A stretch of 64,000 nucleotides of DNA, from NCBI RefSeq assembly GCF_002019635.1, contig NZ_KV917372.1:682001-746000 (forward strand), written 5' to 3'. The notes below the pieces were generated by a model. That model was not told the DNA's origin. It searched no databases and saw only the letters and a list, made by a program, of their open reading frames with translations. Position numbers and translations under genes: made by a program. Of the stretch, positions 35,343 to 45,027 are shown piece after piece. Source of the stretch: Metabacillus halosaccharovorans (GTDB lineage Bacteria > Bacillota > Bacilli > Bacillales > Bacillaceae). Position 1 is the stretch's first letter, and every line of letters begins with the position of its first letter.

Positions 35343-36296
35343 TTATTGCACTAACTCGTCCACTGATTGCTTTTCGTAAATTCGTTTGATCGCTTCACTA
35401 ATTAATGGCGCGACGGATAACTCAACTAATTTGTCAATACGCTTTTCTTCCGGAATTGTAATTGAGTCGGTTATAACCAATTCCTTTATTTTAGAACTTT
35501 GGATTCGTTCAATTGCAGGGCCGGATAAAACCGGATGTGTACAACATGCATACACTTCTTTTGCCCCATGCTCTACTAGTGCATTTGCGGCTAATGTTAT
35601 GGTACCAGCTGTGTCGATAATATCATCAATTAAGATTGCTGTTTTCCCTTCAATATGGCCTACGATATTCATAACCTCTACAACATTTGGTCTTGGACGT
35701 CTTTTATCAATTATCGCAATTGGAGCTTTCAAACGATCTGCTAATTTACGAGCTCGTGTAACACCGCCGTGGTCTGGTGAAACAATGACAATATCCTCTA
35801 AGTTCTTATTTATGAAGTATTCCCCTAAGATTGGAACACCTAATAGATGGTCTATTGGAATATCAAAGAAGCCTTGAATCTGGGGTGCATGTAAATCAAG
35901 AGCAATCACACGAGTAGAGCCTGCTCTTTGAAGTAGATTTGCCACTAGCTTTGCAGTAATTGGCTCCCTTGCTCTAGCTTTACGGTCCTGTCTGGCATAT
36001 CCGTAATATGGAATAACCAAGTTGATTGTTTTTGCAGATGCGCGCTTTAAGGCATCTACCATAATTAATAGTTCCATTAAATGTTCATTTACAGGATTGC
36101 TAATCGATTGGACGATGTACACCTCATCTCCACGAATACTTTCCTCAATGTTAATTTGAATTTCTCCATCACTAAAACGAGTAACAGAACTCTTCCCTAA
36201 TTCAATCCCAAGAATTTCGGCAATCTTCCTCGCTAACTTGGGATCAGAGTTAAGCGAAAATAGTTTTAAATTAGAATCTGCATAACGACTAGGCAT
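35343..36296 (-). CDS. prs: Ribose-phosphate pyrophosphokinase
   Basis: 317 residues from the ATG at 36296, exactly the usual length; the frame is open 24 codons further, with no homology. It makes PRPP from ribose 5-phosphate and [21 protein letters not shown] at the N-terminus, [15 protein letters not shown], the PRPP signature [14 protein letters not shown] and [13 protein letters not shown], and the ribose-phosphate loop [10 protein letters not shown] are all intact. GGAGG is about 14 bases upstream, a long spacing. In bacilli the main prs lies in glmU-prs-ctc; here it stands alone beside metE, so it may be a second copy. Confidence 0.93.
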   Translation of the reverse strand: MPSRYADSNLKLFSLNSDPKLARKIAEILGIELGKSSVTRFSDGEIQINIEESIRGDEVYIVQSISNPVNEHLMELLIMVDALKRASAKTINLVIPYYGYARQDRKARAREPITAKLVANLLQRAGSTRVIALDLHAPQIQGFFDIPIDHLLGVPILGEYFINKNLEDIVIVSPDHGGVTRARKLADRLKAPIAIIDKRRPRPNVVEVMNIVGHIEGKTAILIDDIIDTAGTITLAANALVEHGAKEVYACCTHPVLSGPAIERIQSSKIKELVITDSITIPEEKRIDKLVELSVAPLISEAIKRIYEKQSVDELVQ

Positions 36297-36524
36297 GGTA
36301 AAGTGAAAACCTCCAGTTGGACTTATAATTTGTGGCCATGTTATTGATAAGAATTGATTTTTTATCATTATTAAATGAAACGGAAATCAACAGGAAATTT
36401 AAACAAGCCTCAAAATGAGTAATTTACATACCTATTTTACACTATTCGGTTTGTATTCAACAGAGACTTCACTATAATTCTTTTATTTTTTGTGAACTCT
36501 TTTTCATAAAGTAGTCATTGGCCG

Positions 36525-36560
36525 TAAAAAATACGGGACCTAATGAGATCCCGCATTTTG
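36525..36560. terminator. Bidirectional terminator after metE
   Basis: GCGGGATC pairs with GGTCCCGT (minus strand) with A/T runs on both sides. Confidence 0.75.
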
Positions 36561-36569
36561 ACTTTTTTT

Positions 36570-38867
36570 TTATCTATTGTTTACAAGCAGTTTTTTTCTC
36601 GTGTACTCAGCTGCTAGTACCATTACCTTTAACGCTGCAATCGTTTCTTCTATTCCGCGTGTCTTTAATCCACAATCAGGATTTATCCAGAACAATTTTG
36701 GATCCAACACTTGAAGTGCCCGATCAATATTTCTTAAAAGCTCCTCAACTTTTGGCACTCGTGGACTATGTATATCATATACACCCAGTCCAATCCCTTT
36801 ATTATATGTGGTTTCTTCAAAAGCTTGGATTAATTCTCCGTGACTTCTTGAAGTTTCAATAGAAATAACATCTGCATCAAGCTCATCAATGGTTGTAATA
36901 ATATTTTTAAAATCTGAATAACACATATGTGTATGAATTTGTGTCTCATCTTGCACGGATGTTGTTGCAAGCTTAAATGCATAAACTGCTTCATTAAGGT
37001 AACGATCCCAATTTTCACGTTTTAGAGGTAATCCTTCTCTAATTGCAGGTTCATCAACTTGAATCATTCGGATACCGTTTTTCTCAAGGCTATCAACCTC
37101 TTTTCTCAGTGCCAGGGCAATTTGATTGGCCACATCGAAACGGGAAATATCATCACGAACAAATGACCAATTTAATATAGTTATCGGGCCAGTCAGCATT
37201 CCTTTAACAGGTTTTGATGTTAGTGATTGAGCGAATACCGTTTCCTTTACCGTCATTGATTCCTTCAAATCAACATCACCATAGATAAGTGGCGGCTTCA
37301 CACATCGTGATCCATATGATTGAACCCATCCAAACTTTGTAAATTGGAATCCTAATAGTTTTTCTCCAAAATATTCAACCATATCTGTACGTTCGAATTC
37401 CCCATGAACCAAAACATCCAGACCTAATTCTTCTTGAATATCTATCCATTTTTTAATCTCTGCTTTTATATATTCCTCATATTCCGCATCGGTTAACTCA
37501 CCTTTACGCCATTTTAAACGTTGATTTCTTACTTCTTTTGTTTGAGGAAAGCTTCCGATCGTTGTCGTAGGAAGTATTGGTAACCCAAAGGTATTAGCCT
37601 GTAATTCCTGACGAACCGAAAAATCCGCTCTCCGGCCTACATCATATACATGAATGTTTTTTATCGCATCTTGTACATCCGAATTGTTTCTAAAAGAAGA
37701 ATGGTTTAAAGATTGAATAGCTGTAGTACTCTCTTTCAGTTGTTCTTGTATGGATTCAATGCCATTATTTATTGCTTTTGTTAAGACAACAACTTCATTT
37801 ATTTTTTCATCAGCAAAGGATAGGGCATTTTTGAGAACCTCATCAAGTGCTTCTTCATTTTTTACAGTTACTGGTACATGTAACAAACTTGATGAAGGTT
37901 GGACGATTAAACGGTCGTTTGACACAAACTCTGATATTTCTGTCAAAAGTGAATGTTGCTCTTCGAGTTTACAGCGCCAAATGTTACGGCCATTGACTAC
38001 ACCAGCTGCTAACACTTTATCATTCGGAAAACCAAAGCTTTTTAAAGCATTAAGGTGATGGCCGCCATCATGGACAAAATCAAGTCCTATACCATGAACT
38101 GGTAATGAACAAACTTCTTTGAAATATTCAATATGATCAAAATACGTTTGTAAAATCACATGAACATTTGGTGCTGCTTCATGTAACTGCTGATAGACTT
38201 CACGGAGCAGTTCAAGCTCTTCATAAGTAATATTTGTCGCTACTATTGGTTCATCGATTTGAACCCACTGGACACCTTCTGTTTGTAATTGCTGCAGGAT
38301 TTCAGCATAAAGCGGGACAAATCTCTTTACTAAATCATGAAACTCAGACTTTTTGTATCCTTTTGATAGTTTTACAAAAGTCACCGGACCTAAAATGACT
38401 GGTTTTCCTTCAATATTCAACTTCTGTTTTGCTTCTTTATAAAATGTAAGTGGACGGTTTTCCACAAGTTTAGGCTCAGCATTATTTAACTCAGGCACAA
38501 TATAGTGATAATTTGTGTTAAACCATTTTGTCATTTCACAAGCAACTGCACCTTTATTACCTCTTGCCATATCAAAATATGTTTCTAAAGAAACTGGGCC
38601 AGTCGTGTAATCAAAGCGATCTGGAACAAGACCAAACATTACAGCTGTATCAAGAACATGATCATAAAAGCTGAAATCTCCTATCGGAATTAAATCAATA
38701 CCTTGCTCTTTTTGTTTTTTTAGATGTTGTAAGCGGATCTCTTCCATTTGGTTTATAAAAGTCCCTTTATCAAGATTACCTGCCCAGTATTGTTCAAGCA
38801 CCTTTTTCCATTCACGTTTTTCACCAATACGGGGATATCCTAAGTTCGAGCTTTGTATTTGACTCAT
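36570..38867 (-). CDS. metE: Cobalamin-independent methionine synthase
   Basis: 765 residues. It transfers the methyl group of 5-methyltetrahydropteroyl-tri-glutamate to homocysteine. [16 protein letters not shown] at the N-terminus, [11 protein letters not shown] opening the second half, and the Zn ligands in [10 protein letters not shown] and [10 protein letters not shown] are present. The start is ATG 38867, which aligns [10 protein letters not shown] with known MetE; ATG 38876 is in frame but only three bases from AGGAG. The 600-base leader carries a SAM-I and a B12 riboswitch in tandem, each with a terminator, so that either plenty of methionine/SAM or of cobalamin should shut it off. 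Confidence 0.96.
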   Translation of the reverse strand: MSQIQSSNLGYPRIGEKREWKKVLEQYWAGNLDKGTFINQMEEIRLQHLKKQKEQGIDLIPIGDFSFYDHVLDTAVMFGLVPDRFDYTTGPVSLETYFDMARGNKGAVACEMTKWFNTNYHYIVPELNNAEPKLVENRPLTFYKEAKQKLNIEGKPVILGPVTFVKLSKGYKKSEFHDLVKRFVPLYAEILQQLQTEGVQWVQIDEPIVATNITYEELELLREVYQQLHEAAPNVHVILQTYFDHIEYFKEVCSLPVHGIGLDFVHDGGHHLNALKSFGFPNDKVLAAGVVNGRNIWRCKLEEQHSLLTEISEFVSNDRLIVQPSSSLLHVPVTVKNEEALDEVLKNALSFADEKINEVVVLTKAINNGIESIQEQLKESTTAIQSLNHSSFRNNSDVQDAIKNIHVYDVGRRADFSVRQELQANTFGLPILPTTTIGSFPQTKEVRNQRLKWRKGELTDAEYEEYIKAEIKKWIDIQEELGLDVLVHGEFERTDMVEYFGEKLLGFQFTKFGWVQSYGSRCVKPPLIYGDVDLKESMTVKETVFAQSLTSKPVKGMLTGPITILNWSFVRDDISRFDVANQIALALRKEVDSLEKNGIRMIQVDEPAIREGLPLKRENWDRYLNEAVYAFKLATTSVQDETQIHTHMCYSDFKNIITTIDELDADVISIETSRSHGELIQAFEETTYNKGIGLGVYDIHSPRVPKVEELLRNIDRALQVLDPKLFWINPDCGLKTRGIEETIAALKVMVLAAEYTRKKLLVNNR

Positions 38868-38908
38868 TGTATTCATGCACTCCTATCATTTGTATTATTG
38901 CCCCAAAC

Positions 38909-38944
38909 AAAAAATCTCTCTTTTCAAATTAGAAAAGAGAGATT
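38909..38944 (-). terminator. Terminator of the cobalamin riboswitch
   Basis: On the minus strand AATCTCTCTTTTC pairs with GAAAAGAGAGATT around TAATTT and is followed by six T, about 40 bases before the metE start. Confidence 0.85.
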
Positions 38945-39035
38945 CATACGCATAGCTAACTAGAGTTGAGACATTCCGGCTTTCTCAACACGTATTCCTC
39001 ACTCCTCCCTATACATCCGTAGGTACAAGCGCATA

Positions 39036-39200
39036 TAACAGGCAGGTCTCCTGACTTAGGTTCATGGCTTCTTATTCCTTCCCATTTCATATTGAAATAG
39101 TGGTTATTAATAAGTTGCTCCCCATTACAGTGGCGGGACCGTGCCGGATTTTCACCGAACTTCCCTTTTAAGCTGTGATAGTATTCACAGCACCTGTTAC
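39036..39200 (-). ncRNA. Adenosylcobalamin riboswitch
   Basis: On the minus strand TAACAGGTGC opens P1 (closing with CCTGTTA). Inside are GGGAAGTTCGGTGAAAATCC, CGGTCCCGCCACTGTAA, GGGGAGCAA and AAGTCAGGAGACCTGCC, the conserved core (GGUGAAAUUCC, CCCGCCACUGU, B12 box AGUCAGGAGACCUGCC) of the class. It lies between the SAM-I terminator and the metE terminator. Confidence 0.95.
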
Positions 39201-39241
39201 ATTTGATATGTAATTTTCAGACGATTTCTTCTTCTAGTATC

Positions 39242-39275
39242 TAAAAGACCTCTCTATTTTAAATAGAGAGGTCTT
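39242..39275 (-). terminator. Terminator of the SAM-I riboswitch
   Basis: AAGACCTCTCTATTT pairs with AAATAGAGAGGTCTT and is followed by TTTT on the minus strand. Confidence 0.88.
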
Positions 39276-39292
39276 CATTTCAATGAAATCCC

Positions 39293-39405
39293 CTCTTATT
39301 TGTCAAAGCCATACACTTTGCAGGAATTAGCACCTTTTCAACGAATAAAAGTTGAATGGTTGCCGGGCTTCATCGGGCCAGTCCCTCCGCCACTCTGAAT
39401 AAGAG
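39293..39405 (-). ncRNA. SAM-I (S-box) riboswitch
   Basis: On the minus strand P1 is CTCTTATT/AATAAGAG; GTGGCGGAGGGACTGGCCC, GATGAAGCCCGGCAACC and AAGGTGCTAATTCCTGCA follow, which are the S-box hallmarks (GAGGGACUGGCCC, GAUGAARCCCGGCAACC, GGUGCUAAUUCC). High SAM would favour the terminator at 39242-39275. Confidence 0.96.
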
Positions 39406-39562
39406 TATTTTGATAATTAATGATATTTTGAATTTAATAGCATATTAGCATGAGAAAGGTAAAACTGTCAAAAAGATTTTCATTATTTCACCAATTTAAA
39501 ATAATATTTCAAGTAAATAGTAGAATCGTGAGCATTTTTACTTTTCGTTTAATTTCTTAAAA

Positions 39563-41074
39563 TTATAATTCCCCCACTGATGAAGGCCGTTCTTTTGCCT
39601 TATCTGCAGCACTTGCATTTTTCGTTGCTTCTTCTTTATTTTCAGCCATTTCTTCGACTGTTTTAATTTTTAATCGAGCAGCACCTTTATAATTTTTCGT
39701 TGGGATAAGTTGTTCTGTTTCGAGACGATATTTTGCTTCCGAAATTGCTTTAGAATATTGTGGTAACCATTTTTCCTGTGCAACTAATAGTTCATCTGTC
39801 ATTTGCCATATTTCTTTCGGATTACATACCGCTCCTACTAATGGGTCCATCATCATCGCTTGACGTAATAGAAAGTCATCTCCCTTAACAGCTGCTTCCA
39901 CTGCTAATCGTTGAACAGAAATACTCACATTACATACAGCAGCACACCCAAGCGGAAGATCACCTACATGTGGCATATTGATTCCATTTCGATCGACATA
40001 ACCTGGGGCTTCAATTATTGCATCGTCAGGAAGATTTGTGATAACCCCGTTATTCACTACATTAAAATGTCCTCGATAAACTCTTCCTGTTTCAAGTCCT
40101 TCAATAATGTACGAACCATGTTCCTCACTGCGGTTCTCCTGTTTATATGTAAGAGAAGGCTCCTTCATCCAATTTGGGAAATCTGTCTCAAACCAATTCC
40201 TTCCCTCTGTGCACACACGTAAATATCCACCTGTTTCACCATTTATCCATGAGCCTAAATCTATCCATTCCTTAATCTCATCCGTGCGTTTTCGATACCA
40301 TGGGATATATTCACTTAAATGTCCATTTGATTCTGTAGAGTAATAGCCAAATCTCCTTAACATATCAATTCTAACTTTTTCTGTTTTACGAAACTCAGGA
40401 TGTTCCTCAAATGCTTCTAAAAGATTTCCTGTTAAATCTTCTCCCTGATGTTTCACACTAATGTACCAAGTTTGATGATTGATCCCTGCACAAATAATGT
40501 CGATCTCTTCTTTTTTATAGCCTAACACTTCTGCAATTTGTCTATGTCCGCCTTGAACTCCATGACAAAGTCCGATTGTTTTCACACCGCCATATACATT
40601 ACAAGCCCAAGTAATCATAGCCATTGGATTTGCATAGTTTAAAAGGATACAATTCTCCTCTGCTACTTCTCTAATATCCTTACAAATCTCCAACATTTCT
40701 GCAATTCCGCGTTGACCGTACATAATTCCACCAGCACACAATGTATCACCAACACACTGATCGATTCCATACTTAAGTGGGATATCAATATCTAATCCAA
40801 AGGCCTCAAGTCCACCGATTCTTACAACCGAAAAAATATATCTTGCTCCTCTTAAGGCTTCCTTGCGATTAGTTGTAGCATGAATCTTTATATCCAATCC
40901 ATTTTCATTAATATCGCGTTGACACAGTTCTGTTACCATTTGAAGGTTTGAAGGATTAATATCTGTAAAAGATACTTCAATATCTTGAAATTCAGATACA
41001 GATAACAAATCACGTAAAAGTCCTCTAGTAAACCCTATACTTCCTGCGCCGATAAAAGAAATTTTAAATGACAT
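39563..41074 (-). CDS. Glycoside hydrolase family 4 protein (alpha-glycosidase)
   Basis: 503 residues. N-terminal ISFIGAGSIGFTRGLLRDLL (NAD), VGDTLCAGGIMYGQRG, LLNYANPMAM (Asn) and IGLCHGVQGGHRQ (metal Cys-His) mark the NAD- and Mn-dependent GH4 family. The Cys-His motif reads CHGV; from memory, alpha-galactosidases of the family have CHSV and glucuronidases CHGx, so a uronide substrate is possible. The last 30 residues (KEEATKNASAADKAKERPSS) are a low-complexity tail longer than usual. GGAGTG precedes the ATG. It is the downstream end of a catabolic cluster with an AraC regulator and a Zn-alcohol dehydrogenase. Confidence 0.87.
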   Translation of the reverse strand: MSFKISFIGAGSIGFTRGLLRDLLSVSEFQDIEVSFTDINPSNLQMVTELCQRDINENGLDIKIHATTNRKEALRGARYIFSVVRIGGLEAFGLDIDIPLKYGIDQCVGDTLCAGGIMYGQRGIAEMLEICKDIREVAEENCILLNYANPMAMITWACNVYGGVKTIGLCHGVQGGHRQIAEVLGYKKEEIDIICAGINHQTWYISVKHQGEDLTGNLLEAFEEHPEFRKTEKVRIDMLRRFGYYSTESNGHLSEYIPWYRKRTDEIKEWIDLGSWINGETGGYLRVCTEGRNWFETDFPNWMKEPSLTYKQENRSEEHGSYIIEGLETGRVYRGHFNVVNNGVITNLPDDAIIEAPGYVDRNGINMPHVGDLPLGCAAVCNVSISVQRLAVEAAVKGDDFLLRQAMMMDPLVGAVCNPKEIWQMTDELLVAQEKWLPQYSKAISEAKYRLETEQLIPTKNYKGAARLKIKTVEEMAENKEEATKNASAADKAKERPSSVGEL

Positions 41075-41202
41075 ATAAAGAAAGCACTCCTTTTCATTTT
41101 ATTATTATCATTTTAACAACAGAAGATTGAATACGTTTCCAATATCATAACTTTCTCAAAGGATTTCATGTCAAAAATCCTAACTTTTATAATATAAAAA
41201 TA

Positions 41203-41226
41203 GGATGACCATTCCATTGGCCATCC
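41203..41226 (-). terminator. Hairpin after the AraC gene
   Basis: GGATGACCA pairs with TGGCCATCC (one mismatch) between the AraC stop and the GH4 promoter region. Confidence 0.5.
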
Positions 41227-41231
41227 CAAAT

Positions 41232-42131
41232 TCAGTAATTTATTTTTTGAATTGACTTTTTTGCTAATTTTCTGTATTCATTAGGAGTTTGCCCTGTATA
41301 TTTTTTAAATAACATACTAAAATATTGACGACTATTTACACCAACATAATGTGTAATCTCAATTACAGGTATCTCTGTTTCTTTTAACAACATTTTTGCT
41401 TTTTGGATTCTGAGCCTGGTTAAATAGTCCAAAATCGTACACTTCATTTGTTGTTTAAAAATACGGTGCAGATAGCCTGAATGAAGGCTCACCGCTATGG
41501 CAACATCTTTGATTTGGATATCACGATCATAATTTTGATGAAGGTAATCAACCGCTTGTTTCACATAAACATTTGATTGCTGACTTAAGTCATATTGCTC
41601 ATTTTCATCCTTGTTAATGATCATTCTCGATAGCTGAATTAAAAGCTGACTAAATAATAAATAGACCATCGGATCTTGTATAGATCTTTCATTATCAAGT
41701 TCCAAAACTAAAGTCTTTAAAGAATGATAAATCTCATCCGGGTCCTTAAAAACAACATATGGTCTTTTTAATACTAGAAATCGATTTAAACTAACGGAAT
41801 GGTCGGTTAATTCCTTTATCGATGGAAAACTTTCCACTTTTGAAACAAAAGTGAATTCAATGTTTAACATTCGACACGGGCTACCTTCTTCAACAAGTAA
41901 ACGATGGGGAACATTTGCATCAAGGAGAATCACATCCCCCTTTTTCATCTGAATCGTTTCTTGCTCAGCCTCTACTACACATTGACCGTTTATCACATAC
42001 ATAATCTCAACTTCTTTATGAGCATGGAAATCCATGTGATGAAAATCCCACTGTTTAAAATAATAAGCGTTTACTTTTGGATGATAGTGATTGGTGAGTA
42101 ATTCATGCTGATAAAGACTAAAATTACTCAT
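41232..42131 (-). CDS. AraC-family transcriptional regulator
   Basis: 299 residues. The N-terminal cupin (EIMYVINGQCVVEAEQ, then LLDANVPHRLLV) binds an effector sugar; the C-terminal double HTH (VSLHSGYLHRIFKQQM and THYVGVNSRQYFSMLFKKYT) binds DNA. GGAGG is three bases from the ATG's upstream CAT. It lies between GH4 and the alcohol dehydrogenase and probably activates them in response to the cluster's sugar. Confidence 0.9.
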   Translation of the reverse strand: MSNFSLYQHELLTNHYHPKVNAYYFKQWDFHHMDFHAHKEVEIMYVINGQCVVEAEQETIQMKKGDVILLDANVPHRLLVEEGSPCRMLNIEFTFVSKVESFPSIKELTDHSVSLNRFLVLKRPYVVFKDPDEIYHSLKTLVLELDNERSIQDPMVYLLFSQLLIQLSRMIINKDENEQYDLSQQSNVYVKQAVDYLHQNYDRDIQIKDVAIAVSLHSGYLHRIFKQQMKCTILDYLTRLRIQKAKMLLKETEIPVIEITHYVGVNSRQYFSMLFKKYTGQTPNEYRKLAKKSIQKINY

Positions 42132-42171
42132 ATGTCCTCCATATTCGAATCGATCGTATTTTCGTAACCTA

Positions 42172-43272
42172 CTATTCTATTAAACCATTTGGATACACAA
42201 TAACTTTTAAGCTTTCTTTTTTATTAAGTCTAGCCCGTTCCATCGCTTCTTTCGTTTCGTCAAGAGTATAGCGATCTGTAATTAAACTATCTAAATTGTA
42301 ATTTTGCGATGCTAAAAACTCAATTCCTTGATTATACGTATTTGCATATCTAAAGATTCCGAAAATATCTAATTCATAATCCGCGATAAGTGGTACATTT
42401 AATGGGATTTCATCTTGTGGCGGTAACCCAACAATTGCTAATTTGCCACCTCTTTTTAATGATTTTAGAGCTGTTTGAAGCGCTTTGGGATTACCAGCAG
42501 TTTCAAAGCAAACGTCAACACCTTTTCCTGCAGTGATATGCGCAATTTCTTCATTTGGATCCTGCTCCAAAACGTTTATAACATGTGTAGCACCTAGCTT
42601 TTTGGCAGCCTTCAATCGATTATCCTCTAAGTCCGTTACGATAATTTTCGAAGCTCCAAAAGCTTTTACTGCCGCTATGGCTGTAAGACCAACAGGTCCC
42701 ATTCCCATTATAGCCACTGTTGAACCAGGTTGAAGTTTAGACCTTTTTGCTGCATGAATCCCCACTGAAAAAGGCTCAACAAGTGATGCTTCTTCAAATG
42801 ATAGTTCGTCAGGTATTGGAAATAAGAAATCTTCTCTGTGCTTTATATATTGAACAAAGGCGCCGTCGATTGGAGGGGTTGCTAAAAATTGTACATCCGG
42901 ACAAAGGTTATATCTCCCTTCCTTGCAATATTCACATTGTCCACATGTAATCCCCGGTTCAATCGCCACACGATCACCGATTTTCAACCTGGAAACTTGA
43001 TCTCCAACCTCTACAACTATACCTGCACATTCATGACCCAAGATAATCGGTTTTTCAACAACATATCTTCCTATTTTTCCATGTTCATAATAATGAATAT
43101 CAGACCCACATATTCCAACAGCCATTACCTTGACTAAAACTTCATTTCCTTCAACCTTTGGAACAGAAATTTCTTGGACTTCAATCTCATAGGGTCTTGT
43201 CATTACTGCCGCTTTCATGATAGTTGGAACCTCTACCTTTTCTACACTTTTGATAACAGATTGATTCGACAT
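42172..43272 (-). CDS. Zinc-dependent alcohol/polyol dehydrogenase (MDR family)
   Basis: 366 residues. GICGSDIHYYEHGKIG (catalytic Zn), GHECAGIV, the structural-Zn lobe CGQCEYCKEGRYNLC, and the NAD loop IMGMGPVGLTAI with VTDLEDNRLKAAKKLG (Asp favours NAD). This arrangement resembles sorbitol/xylitol and related polyol dehydrogenases (GutB type). A cre-like site lies 33 bases before the ATG. The substrate is probably a sugar alcohol or an oxidised sugar of this cluster. Confidence 0.88.
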   Translation of the reverse strand: MSNQSVIKSVEKVEVPTIMKAAVMTRPYEIEVQEISVPKVEGNEVLVKVMAVGICGSDIHYYEHGKIGRYVVEKPIILGHECAGIVVEVGDQVSRLKIGDRVAIEPGITCGQCEYCKEGRYNLCPDVQFLATPPIDGAFVQYIKHREDFLFPIPDELSFEEASLVEPFSVGIHAAKRSKLQPGSTVAIMGMGPVGLTAIAAVKAFGASKIIVTDLEDNRLKAAKKLGATHVINVLEQDPNEEIAHITAGKGVDVCFETAGNPKALQTALKSLKRGGKLAIVGLPPQDEIPLNVPLIADYELDIFGIFRYANTYNQGIEFLASQNYNLDSLITDRYTLDETKEAMERARLNKKESLKVIVYPNGLIE

Positions 43273-43304
43273 ATCTCTACCTTCCCCTTTCTTAATCCCT
43301 ATAA

Positions 43305-43318
43305 CGAAAACGCTTTCT
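43305..43318 (-). promoter_or_regulatory. cre-like site upstream of the polyol dehydrogenase
   Basis: CGAAAACGCTTTCT (plus strand) fits TGWAARCGYTWWCA at 12 of 14 positions, 33 bases upstream of the start. Confidence 0.5.
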
Positions 43319-43501
43319 ATTTTACTTTTAAAAGAAATATCATCGCTGAATAGCTGGGTGTATCTAAGATTTTAATTCTTGTCCCTACTAGAATAACACC
43401 ATTTTCAAGAACAAAAAAGTGAAAAATCATCATTCAGGTGAAACAATCGATTAACATCATTCGTTTCATAGATGAATAACAAACAAAGGGAGCTGTTTCA
43501 C

Positions 43502-44062
43502 TTGAAAAACATTAAAAAATTATCAGCAACTGTGTTAACTGCATCTGTCCTATTATTAGGAATTCCTGCTGGGGGAGTAAGTGCTCAAGAAAATGTCAAT
43601 TATTCTATTTTTGACCTATCGGGTACATTAAAAGAAGGATCCAAGGGAGAAAATGTAAAAATCATGCAACGTGCATTAAATAAAGAAATGGGTGCTGAAT
43701 TATCTGAGGATGGTATTTTTGGTCCTAATACAAAAACAGCTGTAATTGCCTTTCAAAAATCAACGAAATCGCTAAAAGTCGATGGAATATACGGACCAAA
43801 AACACATGAAGAACTTTCGAAGAAAATCAACTCTTTCGGCTTTGAAAACACTATTTTAAAAATGGGCAGCAGAGGTGAAGCAGTGAAAACACTTCAAAAA
43901 GCATTAAATGATATGAGCTATGACGTGAAAGTAGATGGAATATATGGAGCGGAAACGAAGGAAGCTGTTATTACATTTCAAAAACGCTTCCCGGACCTTG
44001 TAAATGATGGAATTTTTGGACCTAAAACTAAGGCAGTTATGGATAAGGTTTTAAATGACTAA
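43502..44062 (+). CDS. Secreted protein with two peptidoglycan-binding domains
   Basis: 186 residues from the TTG at 43502, nine bases after AAAGGGAG; an ATG at 43472 precedes that site. Signal peptide: KNIKKLSATVLTASVLLLG with cleavage after VSA. Two PG_binding_1 repeats follow: GSKGENVKIMQRALNKEMG...DGIFGPNTK (about 40-95) and GSRGEAVKTLQKALNDMSYD...DGIYGAETK (about 115-170). There is no catalytic domain, so it probably coats or targets the cell wall. Confidence 0.87.
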   Translation: MKNIKKLSATVLTASVLLLGIPAGGVSAQENVNYSIFDLSGTLKEGSKGENVKIMQRALNKEMGAELSEDGIFGPNTKTAVIAFQKSTKSLKVDGIYGPKTHEELSKKINSFGFENTILKMGSRGEAVKTLQKALNDMSYDVKVDGIYGAETKEAVITFQKRFPDLVNDGIFGPKTKAVMDKVLND

Positions 44063-44072
44063 TATGTAGTAA

Positions 44073-44098
44073 AAGGCGATCAATTTTCTGATCGCCTT
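44073..44098. terminator. Convergent terminator
   Basis: AAGGCGATCA pairs with TGATCGCCTT between the wall-binding protein and the TIM-barrel gene. Confidence 0.85.
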
Positions 44099-44107
44099 CA
44101 TTATTCT

Positions 44108-44938
44108 CTAGATGTTGTTAAACACTTTATCAAACCCTATTTTAGAACGTTTAATCAACTCTTCACCTGATTCACTCGGTTGTTTAGGAGTTAATACTTC
44201 TTGTGATATTGGACCGCTATAGCCAGTTTTCTTTATACTTTTCAAGAATAAAGGTAAATCAATTACGCCTTCGCCTGTATAAAGCCGATCATTATCCTTA
44301 AGCCCCTCCACAGGTAAATCTGCTGCATCATTTATATGAACATGAACAATTTGCTGCTCATTTAAGTTGGATAAGTCTTCACTCGAGAGGCCTGTTGTAT
44401 ACCAATGATACGAGTCTAACAATAAGCCTACATTCGGTAATCCTATCGCATCAATTAATTGCAGTGTTTCCTCTTGTGTCCATATAAAAGGATTTGTCCA
44501 GGTGTTTCTTAAATGGTGTGGACCAACATACTCCAAACCAAGTCTCACATCATATGAACCTAGAATTTCCGCACAAATTCTCAGACGTTTTACTGCTAAA
44601 CTCATAAATTGGGCTGATTTTAAGTCAGTTGAAGGTAAAATATACGTACAACATCGAGTACAACCTAAATCTTGTGCTGCCTTAGCTGCCGAAGCAAGAT
44701 TGACTAAATCCTTTGAAAATTTTTCATGAGAACTTCTCCATTCAACTGGTAATCCTATCGCTCCTAATTGAATATTATTAACTTGTAATATCTCTTTTGC
44801 TCCTATTAGTCCATAGACTTCAATTATATCCTTTGCATCAAGATCAACAGATTGAAAAGAGTATTCTGATGCTAACTCAATAAATTGTTTATCATCTGTG
44901 AATGATCCTAATCCGGCTTTTGTTAATCCCCTTAACAT
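44108..44938 (-). CDS. Sugar-phosphate isomerase/epimerase-like TIM-barrel protein (first copy)
   Basis: 276 residues. LGLEYVGPHHLRNTW (Glu), LLLDSYHWYTTGL (Asp/His), VHVHINDA and GPISQEVL give the Glu, Asp, His and Glu metal ligands of the AP-endonuclease-2-like barrel found in xylose-isomerase-like and IolE/IolI enzymes. ATG 44938 follows GAGGGTGAT; a TTG directly before it is possible. It lies 90 bases downstream of the Gfo/Idh gene, in the same direction. Such pairs act in inositol catabolism and also in glycoside cleavage through 3-keto sugars. Confidence 0.83.
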   Translation of the reverse strand: MLRGLTKAGLGSFTDDKQFIELASEYSFQSVDLDAKDIIEVYGLIGAKEILQVNNIQLGAIGLPVEWRSSHEKFSKDLVNLASAAKAAQDLGCTRCCTYILPSTDLKSAQFMSLAVKRLRICAEILGSYDVRLGLEYVGPHHLRNTWTNPFIWTQEETLQLIDAIGLPNVGLLLDSYHWYTTGLSSEDLSNLNEQQIVHVHINDAADLPVEGLKDNDRLYTGEGVIDLPLFLKSIKKTGYSGPISQEVLTPKQPSESGEELIKRSKIGFDKVFNNI

Positions 44939-45027
44939 CAACTATCACCCTCTTTAAGGAAATTTGAAAAACATACTCGTCTTAAACCTATGATCATCAT
45001 TTGCTTAGCTAAGGAATTTCTCAATAA

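Noticed and set aside
41127-41140. Possible cre site upstream of the GH4 gene
   Set aside because: TGAATACGTTTCCA has at least two departures from the consensus, including a core position; too weak to list beside the better sites.
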